This document shows, piece after piece, positions 57,797 to 64,000 of a stretch of DNA of 64,000 nt. This DNA comes from CBDCBA01 sp965214125 (lineage in GTDB: Bacteria; Planctomycetota; Phycisphaerae; Tepidisphaerales; Tepidisphaeraceae): the NCBI GenBank assembly GCA_965214125.1, contig CBDCBA010000024.1, positions 372,001 through 436,000 on the forward strand, in the 5' to 3' direction. Position numbers and translations under genes: made by a program. The notes below the pieces were generated by a model. That model ran no database searches, was not told the origin of the DNA, and worked only from the letters and a program-made list of their open reading frames with translations. How positions within the stretch are numbered: the stretch's first letter is position 1; the number at the start of each line of letters is the position of its first letter.

Positions 57797-60415
57797 ATGA
57801 AACGCAACGTAATCGCCCGCTGTGTCGCCCTGTTGGGGGCCGTCATCTGCCTGCCACTCGCCGCCGCCCCGCCTGACGAACCGCGAATGCGGCCGTTCGT
57901 GATGCGATGGGACGACACCGAGCCAAGCGTCCTCGACCTCTCGTTCCTTTCGCCCGACCCCGCCGGCGCGAACGGACCGGTGCTCGTCAGCGACGACGGC
58001 TACCTCGTCACCGGCGGAGAACGGCTCAAGCTCTTCGGCGTCAACATCGGCGGCGGGACGGCCTTCGCCGACATCGACGACGCCACGCGCGACAAGTTCG
58101 CGGGCCGCATGCGCAAGTTCGGGCTCAACGCGGTCCGCTTCCACCACCTCGGCGCGACGTGGTACGAAACCAACGCCTTCGGCAAGCTGACGGCCAACCG
58201 CAACGCGGACACGCGGCAGTTCGACGCGGAGAATCTCGACCGTTTGCATCGGTGGGTAGCGGCGTTTCGGGAGCACGGGATCTACACGAACATGAACCTG
58301 CTCGTCAGCCGCCGCTTCGTGCCGGAGGACGGCTTGCCCGCGAGCATCGACACGATCGGCTGGAAGCTTCAGGGCACCGTCGCCATGTGGCACCCGGCGC
58401 TGATCGACTTGCAAAAGGAGTACGCGACGCAGCTGCTCGCCAGCGACAACCCGCACACGGGCGTGCCGCTGGCAGCGGACCCGAGTTTGGCGACGGTCGA
58501 GATCAACAACGAGAACGGCATCCTGCACACGTGGTTCAGCGGCGAATTGGACGACGTGCCGGCCGACTTGATCGAGCCGTTGCGCGTGTCGTGGAACGAC
58601 TGGCTGAAGGAGAAGTACGCCGACGATGCCGCCGTTGCCGAGGCGTGGGGGGCGAGCGATCAGCCGCTGGGCGGGGAGATGCTGACCGGCGACTTCGCCG
58701 TGCAAGCGCAGGGTGGCGCATTTGCGAATCTTGCCTCGGATTTCGGCCTGAGCCAGATCGTCGTGCAGCAGCCCGGCGGCGAGGCGTGGCACGTGCAGTA
58801 CCTGCACCCAGGCGTGAGCTTCGAGGCAGGTCGGCCGTACACGTTGACATTCGAGGCCAAGGCCGACTCCGACCGCAGCATCGGCGTCGACTTCCGCCAG
58901 GCGAGCGATCCGTGGCAGCCGCTTGGCTTCCAGAAGAACGTCGAATTGACCGACGACTGGCAGACCTTCGCGTTCACCGCCGTCGGGACGATGGACGAAG
59001 ACAACGGCCGTGTGACGTTCGACGGACTCTCGCAGCCGAACGCGGTTTACGAGTTCCGCAAAGTCAGCCTCCGGCCCGGCGGCAAGGTCGGCGGCGAGAC
59101 AACGCTCGGCGAGATTCCGATCCCGTCGCAGGGGGGCGAGACGCCGGTCACGCTCGCGCAGCGCAAGGACTGGATAGCCTTCACGATGGACGCCGAACGG
59201 GCGTACTTCGGCGAGATGAAGCGGTTTCTGAACGACGACCTTGGCGTCGTCGCGCCGGTGGTCGGCACGATCGTCGGCACGAGCCCGATGGGCGTGCAGA
59301 AGGAGATGGACGCGATCGACACCCACGCCTACTGGCGGCACCCGCAGTTCCCTGGCGAGCCGTGGGATCCCGAGAACTGGATCGTCGAGCCCGACAGCAT
59401 GGTGAACTTTCCCGAAAGCTCGGCCATCCTCGGCCCGATGCTGCGGCAGGTGCGCGTCGACGGCAAGCGTCTGCCGCACATGCTGACCGAGTACGACCAC
59501 CCGGCCCCGAACCCGCACGCCGGCGAGGCCCCCCTCTTCGCGGCCGCCTACGCGGCGCTGCAGGATTTTGACGCGGTCTACCTGTTCACGTACGACGTCG
59601 ACTTTGATGAAGAGCCCGGCAAGATCACCGGCTTCTTCGACTACGCCAACCACCCGACGAAGATGGCGAACATGATCCCCGCCGCCCTGATATTCCGCCG
59701 CGGCGACGTGAAGCCGGCCAAGCAGGAGGCGGTCGTCGGCATCACGGAGGAGATGGAACTCGACGCCCTCGTCGAGCGCGGGGCGGCGTGGAGCATGGTG
59801 GACTATGGAGCGTTCACCGATCAGCCGCTGGCGGCCATTGAACATCGGGTCGCTGTCGACTTTGCTCAGCAAGCCAAACCTGCGCCGACGCTCAAACGAA
59901 AGATCACGCGATATCGTGGGCCAGTGTGGTTTCACGCCACCCCCGAATTTCCACGGCGGCGCGGCTCGATTGCAATGATCCAAGCAGTGTCTGCTGGACT
60001 TTTTGGACATGCTTCCTCCGTTGGCTTCGGCAACGAATACTTTCTATCAGTCAAAGGACGCCGCTGGAGTACAGCGGCATTGACGCTCCTCGAAGGAAGC
60101 CAGCTCGAAGCTCCGGAACCGCGACGAGCCCTCCTCGTCGCCACCGGCAACTACGCCAACACCGGCTGGCAGTGGAAGAGCGACGCCCGCAACTCCCTCG
60201 GCACGAACTGGGGCACCGCCCCGACGTTGATCGAGGTCGTGCCGGTCACGCTCACGCTGAAGGCCGAGAAGTCGGCGAAGGCGTGGGCGCTCGACGCCGT
60301 CGGGCGGCGCGTGGAGGAGGTCGCCGTCGAACTGAACGACGGCGTCGCGGTCATCCGCGTCGGCCCCGGCCACACGGAGACGGCGACGCTGTTCTACGAG
60401 GTCGAGTGGGAGTGA
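57797..60415 (+). CDS. Secreted glycoside hydrolase (clan GH-A-like) with internal carbohydrate-binding module
   Basis: 872 aa from ATG 57797, with GAGGA 6 bp upstream. A signal peptide (RCVALLGAVICLPLAAAP) precedes a TIM-barrel-like domain (FGLNAVRFHHLGATWYE). The probable acid/base Glu239 is in EINNENG, and the candidate nucleophile Glu565 is in MLTEYDHPAPN. A CBM4/9-like beta-sandwich (about residues 295-435; YLHPGVSFEAGRPYTLTFEA) is inserted between these. The C-terminal part has a beta domain. It should cut a polysaccharide outside the cytoplasm. Residues about 678-773 are encoded by DNA clearly poorer in GC than either side, pointing to a local exchange. Confidence 0.85.
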   Translation: MKRNVIARCVALLGAVICLPLAAAPPDEPRMRPFVMRWDDTEPSVLDLSFLSPDPAGANGPVLVSDDGYLVTGGERLKLFGVNIGGGTAFADIDDATRDKFAGRMRKFGLNAVRFHHLGATWYETNAFGKLTANRNADTRQFDAENLDRLHRWVAAFREHGIYTNMNLLVSRRFVPEDGLPASIDTIGWKLQGTVAMWHPALIDLQKEYATQLLASDNPHTGVPLAADPSLATVEINNENGILHTWFSGELDDVPADLIEPLRVSWNDWLKEKYADDAAVAEAWGASDQPLGGEMLTGDFAVQAQGGAFANLASDFGLSQIVVQQPGGEAWHVQYLHPGVSFEAGRPYTLTFEAKADSDRSIGVDFRQASDPWQPLGFQKNVELTDDWQTFAFTAVGTMDEDNGRVTFDGLSQPNAVYEFRKVSLRPGGKVGGETTLGEIPIPSQGGETPVTLAQRKDWIAFTMDAERAYFGEMKRFLNDDLGVVAPVVGTIVGTSPMGVQKEMDAIDTHAYWRHPQFPGEPWDPENWIVEPDSMVNFPESSAILGPMLRQVRVDGKRLPHMLTEYDHPAPNPHAGEAPLFAAAYAALQDFDAVYLFTYDVDFDEEPGKITGFFDYANHPTKMANMIPAALIFRRGDVKPAKQEAVVGITEEMELDALVERGAAWSMVDYGAFTDQPLAAIEHRVAVDFAQQAKPAPTLKRKITRYRGPVWFHATPEFPRRRGSIAMIQAVSAGLFGHASSVGFGNEYFLSVKGRRWSTAALTLLEGSQLEAPEPRRALLVATGNYANTGWQWKSDARNSLGTNWGTAPTLIEVVPVTLTLKAEKSAKAWALDAVGRRVEEVAVELNDGVAVIRVGPGHTETATLFYEVEWE

Positions 60416-60419
60416 CCCC

Positions 60420-60534
60420 GTAGCAGAGGCCTCCGGCCTCTGCCCGAGCCGCGGCGACGCGCTCCAACTGGCGGCGGTGTTTGTCGCTGAGGCACGGTCC
60501 GACAGTCGGGCAGAGGCCTCCGGCCTCTGCTACG
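60420..60534. repeat. REP-like inverted pair (GTAGCAGAGGCCTCCGGCC)
   Basis: The arms at 60420-60444 and 60510-60534 are inverted copies except for a reversed 4-base core, each a self-complementary hairpin (GCAGAGGCC...GGCCTCTGC), and both outer ends read GTAG. The spacer is 65 bases. It lies between convergent genes. Confidence 0.88.
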
Positions 60535-60538
60535 AAAG

Positions 60539-60568
60539 AAACGCCCCGCGAGCGATCGCGGGGCGTTG
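60539..60568. terminator. Bidirectional hairpin terminator
   Basis: The 10-bp stem ACGCCCCGCG/CGCGGGGCGT (60541-60550 and 60557-60566) is flanked by A-rich and T-containing bases (AAAGAA before, TGTCGT after). It sits between the convergent hydrolase and protease genes, and could stop transcripts in both directions. Confidence 0.6.
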
Positions 60569-60593
60569 TCGTATCAAGCGTTGAAAGCCGCGG

Positions 60594-63500
60594 CTACTTG
60601 TCGTCTTCCGCGATGCCGATGCGCCGGCGGTCCGGGTCGGCGGGGCGCTCGGGCTGCTTCGGGCCGCGGCCGGCGTCGAGTTCGCCGACGAGATACTCGA
60701 TCGCCGCATCCAACTGCGGGTCGGCGTCGTCCTGCATTTTGGCCGGGTCGTCGACGACCTCCATGTCCGGGTCGACGCCGTGGCCTTCGATGCCCCAGGT
60801 GCCGTCCTTCTCATAGAAGCCGAAGTTCGGCACGGCGGTGTAGCCGGTGTCGATCAGCGGCGGAACACCGCTGATGCCGACGAGGCCGCCCCAGGTGCGC
60901 GTGCCGATGAGCGGGCCGAGGTCGGCCTCCTTGAAGAGCCACGGGAACATGTCCCCGCCGCTGCCGGCCAGGCCGTTGATGAGCATGGCCTTGGGCCCGT
61001 CGTGCCCGTCCGGCGGCCACTTCCAGTCGCGGCCGTTGCGCCGGGCCCAGTAGTTGGTCGTCGGACGATTGAGCAGCTCGATGAACCGCGTCGGGATCTG
61101 CCCGCCGCCGTTCCAGCGCTCGTCGATGACCAGCGCCGGCAAATGCATTTGCCCGTAGAACTGGCGGAACAGCTCGTCCTGGCCCTGCGTGCCGGTGTCG
61201 GGCACGTAGATGTACCCGACGCGCCCGCCACTCTTTTCCAAGACGTAGTCGCGGTTGTGCGTGACCCACGCGCGGTAGCGCAGGCCACTCTCGTCGGCGA
61301 TGGGCGTGATCGTCACGTCGCGCTGGTTTTCGTTCTCGGGGTCGAGCTCGGGCTGATCGCTGACGGTGAGCGTCGTGAGCCGGCCGGCAAGGTTGGTGAA
61401 GACCTTGAAGATGCTCTCGCTCGCGTCGATCGGCCGGCCGTTGACGGCCAGGAAATAGTCGCCCTCCTCCACGTCCACGCCGGGCATCGAGAGGGGGCTG
61501 CGGGCGTCGACGTCGTACGGAGCGCCGTTGTAGATCTTGGTGATCTGGAAGGCGTCGTTCTCGACGGCGAAGTCCGCGCCGAGCAGGCCGACGTTGCGGC
61601 TGGGCTCGTTGTCGGTCGGCTCACCGCCCCAGGCGTAGGCGTGGCCGACGTTGAGCTCGCCGATCATCTCGCCGATGATGTAGCCCACGTCCTCGCGGCT
61701 GGCGGCGTCGTCGACCATGGGCAGGTACTGCTCGAGCACCGCGTCCCAGTCGACGCCGTGCATGTTCTCGACGTAGAAGTAATCGCGGTGACGGCGCCAG
61801 GCGTCGACCACGAGCTGCTTCCACTCGGCGCGCGGGTCGTCGATGGTCTTCTCCATGCCGACGGTGGGCACAAGCTGGTTGATGCTCTGGCCCTTGCTGG
61901 CGTTGATGACGGCCATGCCGATGTTGCGGCCGCCGCCCTGGAGGATGCCGAACTGGCCCGGCCGCGGGGCGCCGACCAGGAGCTTCTTGCCGTCGGCGCT
62001 CATCATAAAGCCGGGCCAGATCGTGCCGGCGTCGATGATGCCGCTGGCGACGGCGCCCTCCTTGGGCTCGTCCTCGGCGAGATCGAACAGCATGATGTTC
62101 GAGAGGCCGGCGTCGGTCGCGCGGACGTAGAGGAGCTGGTTCTTGTCGTTCACCGCCAGATTGGTGAACTGGCCGGCGTCGATGGGGAGCATCATGGCGC
62201 GCTGCTCGAAGCCCTCGAGCTCGATCTCGACCGGGTCGACGTCGCCGGGGCTGGTTGAACTCGCCTTGGCGGCGTCGGCGGCCTCGTCGGCGGAGATGTC
62301 GCCGCTCCGGCTGGCCGACCACGTGCCGTCGACGACCGCCTGGCCGTTCATGGTGGCGGCCCAGGTGCCGGTGATCTCCTCGCCCGCGAGGCTGCCGGTC
62401 ATCTCCACGACCACCGGCCCTTGGCTGGTGGTGGCGGTGATCGTGCCGTCGCTGAAGCTGACCGAGTCGAAGTCGCTCGTCTCGCCGTCGCTGGTGGAGC
62501 TGCCGCCGAAGGTGCCGTCGGCGTAGGCGTAGACGGTCATGTCGAACGGCGCCGGGTCGGGCGCGCCCATCGCCCCGAGGCCGCGCAGCTCGCCGGACCA
62601 CTTGCCGTGGATGGGCGAGTCGGTGTCGAACGCGGGGCCGGCCTCTTCCTCGTCGGCGTCCTCGGCGTCATCAGCCTCGGCGTCCTCCGCGTCATCGGCC
62701 CCATCCGCCGGCTGGGTGGCGGGGTTGGTCGACGGCTGAATGGTGGCGTCCTCCGACTCTTCCTCTTCTGCTTCGTGCTCCTCGACGGCCTCCTCGTCGA
62801 GCTCGGGGAGCATCGGATTCTCCACGTCCGCCCGCAGCGGCACGGCGACGATGCGATCGAGGTCCGTGTAGACGAACGTCGTGCCGGCCTGCTCGTAGCT
62901 CGGGCCGCTGAAGTCGATCGAGGTGACGAAGTAGAGGTAGTCTCCCTCGCGGTCGAACGCCGGGTAGCCGGCGCTGAAGAAGTCGCTCGTCACCTGCGTC
63001 GGCTGCGCATCATCGGCGGCGGTGTCGTAGATGTAGATGGCGTTCGTGTACGCCTCCTCGCCGCCGCGGTGGTAGGCGATCCAGCGCGAGTCGGGCGACC
63101 AGCTCAGGGGTACTTGGCCGGCAAAGGGGTCGGTGTCGATCACCTCGACGCTCGTCGGCTCCGGCGGCGCGGCGCCGGGGTCGAGCGCGGGCGCCGACGC
63201 GGGCTGCGTGGCGGCGTCGCCCTCATCCGCTTCGTCGTCGCCCTCGGCTTCGGGCTGTGCGAAGTCGAGCAGGTAGATCTTGCCGGTCTGGTCCTGGACG
63301 ACGTACTTGGTCGAGTCGGGCGACCACTGGCCGGTGTAGAAGAAGGAGCCGGTTTGATCGGTTAGCTGCGTTGCCTCGGTCACGCCGGCCGGGGCGTCGG
63401 CGGCGCGCAGGTAGAGGTTGTACTCGCCGCCGGCGTCGCTGCTGTAGACGACCCAGCGCCCGTCGGGGCTCCACGCCGGGTGGCGCTCGGCGGCGCCGGG

Positions 63501-64000
63501 CGTGTCAGTCAGCGGCCGGGCGAAGCCGGTTTCGGCAGGCAGGCTGAAAAGATCACCGCGCCCCTCGGCCAGCACGCGCGCGCCGGTCGGGCCGATGTTG
63601 CCGCTGCCGATGTACTCGGCGGCGTCAATCGTGCGCTCGCGCAGGTTCGGCGTGGCACCGGGGATCTGCACCTCGACCGCCACGGCCTCGGCGTCATCCG
63701 CCAGGCTCAGCAGCATCAGGTCGCTGCCGTGCTGGAAGATGATTTCCCCCTCGTCATCGGCGCCGGGGCCCATGCTGGGGAACTTGACGTCCCAGTCCGT
63801 GAAGTTCGTGAGGCGCGTCGACTCGCCGGTCTCGGGGTCGTGGACCCACAGGTTGAGCCGGCCGCTGTCGTTGGCGTCGTCGACGCGGTCGCTCAGGTAG
63901 TAGAGCTTGCCGCCGAAGAGCATCGGGGCGGTGTCGGTTCCCTCCCACTCGGTGGCGTTGGTGGCTTCTTTGGAGTCGAGGTCGAACATCCAGATGTCGG
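60594..64000 (-). CDS. Tricorn-type S41 protease (5' end outside window)
   Basis: The frame is open to the window edge (DIWMFDLDSK at the edge), so the N-terminus and signal peptide are missing; 1135 residues are visible. The first 600 residues are a WD40/TolB-like propeller, with HPAWSPDGRWVVYSSDAGGE and SWSPDSRWIAYHRGG repeats. The C-terminal half has a PDZ domain (about 830-930) and the S41 core with the nucleophile block INGLAGSGGDMFPWLF. Between the propeller and the protease lies a Glu/Asp-rich linker (about 390-450) and then an inserted beta domain (about 455-560, HGKWSGELRGLGAMG, then ITGTWAATMNG). Tricorn-like proteases degrade peptides. Confidence 0.9.
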   Translation of the reverse strand, partial: DIWMFDLDSKEATNATEWEGTDTAPMLFGGKLYYLSDRVDDANDSGRLNLWVHDPETGESTRLTNFTDWDVKFPSMGPGADDEGEIIFQHGSDLMLLSLADDAEAVAVEVQIPGATPNLRERTIDAAEYIGSGNIGPTGARVLAEGRGDLFSLPAETGFARPLTDTPGAAERHPAWSPDGRWVVYSSDAGGEYNLYLRAADAPAGVTEATQLTDQTGSFFYTGQWSPDSTKYVVQDQTGKIYLLDFAQPEAEGDDEADEGDAATQPASAPALDPGAAPPEPTSVEVIDTDPFAGQVPLSWSPDSRWIAYHRGGEEAYTNAIYIYDTAADDAQPTQVTSDFFSAGYPAFDREGDYLYFVTSIDFSGPSYEQAGTTFVYTDLDRIVAVPLRADVENPMLPELDEEAVEEHEAEEEESEDATIQPSTNPATQPADGADDAEDAEADDAEDADEEEAGPAFDTDSPIHGKWSGELRGLGAMGAPDPAPFDMTVYAYADGTFGGSSTSDGETSDFDSVSFSDGTITATTSQGPVVVEMTGSLAGEEITGTWAATMNGQAVVDGTWSASRSGDISADEAADAAKASSTSPGDVDPVEIELEGFEQRAMMLPIDAGQFTNLAVNDKNQLLYVRATDAGLSNIMLFDLAEDEPKEGAVASGIIDAGTIWPGFMMSADGKKLLVGAPRPGQFGILQGGGRNIGMAVINASKGQSINQLVPTVGMEKTIDDPRAEWKQLVVDAWRRHRDYFYVENMHGVDWDAVLEQYLPMVDDAASREDVGYIIGEMIGELNVGHAYAWGGEPTDNEPSRNVGLLGADFAVENDAFQITKIYNGAPYDVDARSPLSMPGVDVEEGDYFLAVNGRPIDASESIFKVFTNLAGRLTTLTVSDQPELDPENENQRDVTITPIADESGLRYRAWVTHNRDYVLEKSGGRVGYIYVPDTGTQGQDELFRQFYGQMHLPALVIDERWNGGGQIPTRFIELLNRPTTNYWARRNGRDWKWPPDGHDGPKAMLINGLAGSGGDMFPWLFKEADLGPLIGTRTWGGLVGISGVPPLIDTGYTAVPNFGFYEKDGTWGIEGHGVDPDMEVVDDPAKMQDDADPQLDAAIEYLVGELDAGRGPKQPERPADPDRRRIGIAEDDK

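Overview
The window is a GC-rich (about two-thirds GC by eye), densely coded bacterial chromosome segment, most likely from a Planctomycetota member, probably Phycisphaerae. The clues are a PEP-CTERM-like tail of the 'VPTPGAALGGLALL' type on a secreted protein, a very large Ser/Thr kinase with an N-terminal zinc ribbon, a sigma/membrane/secreted-protein triad, a tricorn-type S41 protease, an L-rhamnose/L-fucose catabolic operon, and a dense population of intergenic palindromes. The cell envelope is diderm: there are Mla lipid-transport genes and a small outer-membrane barrel.

Layout. 1-1.7 kb: end of an Mla-type operon (ATPase and MCE protein). 1.9-7.5 kb: ribosomal protein L31 type B, a DNA methyltransferase fused to a nuclease-like domain, L-2-hydroxyglutarate oxidase, MsrA and an AAA ATPase. 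7.6-15.7 kb: gyrA divergent from an orphan metal-type ABC ATPase, a SAM methyltransferase, murD, an acetyltransferase and an unknown protein. 15.7-18.8 kb: an AT-richer accessory patch with a 21-bp tandem array, a large unrecognised protein and a small secreted protein. 18.9-19.8 kb: a DUF4926 gene and a BrnT/CopG-type toxin-antitoxin pair. 19.8-30.1 kb: pyrF, a secreted prolyl oligopeptidase, a VOC protein, tRNA-Ala(TGC), a YqcI/YcgG plus DUF1989 pair, a broken membrane-protein gene, purK and two small membrane proteins. 30.2-37.1 kb: a tightly coupled deoxysugar operon (DeoR regulator, FucI-type isomerase, class II aldolase, rhamnulokinase, bifunctional aldolase/dehydrogenase) with a candidate operator. 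37.2-42.8 kb: three tandem GT39-like membrane glycosyltransferases. 42.9-49.9 kb: a Cys-rich protein, an outer-membrane barrel, TauE/SafE, RecJ and the sigma-factor triad. 50-54.4 kb: an aldo/keto reductase, transaldolase, the PEP-CTERM-like protein and TerC. 54.5-64 kb: the giant kinase, a secreted glycoside hydrolase and a tricorn-like protease cut by the window end.

The most striking signal is not a gene. At least fourteen palindromic elements lie between genes, most arranged as inverted pairs of hairpins, and several begin with the tetranucleotide GTAG. That is the architecture of REP/BIME elements mobilised by REP-associated tyrosine transposases, but here there are several unrelated core sequences. 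At least two copies sit inside open reading frames without breaking them (acetyltransferase gene, 14206-14284; anti-sigma-like gene, 48215-48301). Copies of a second, 'CCACGGAGGCACGGAG' repeat supply the C-terminal tails of MurD and the YqcI-like protein. No transposase is present in the window.
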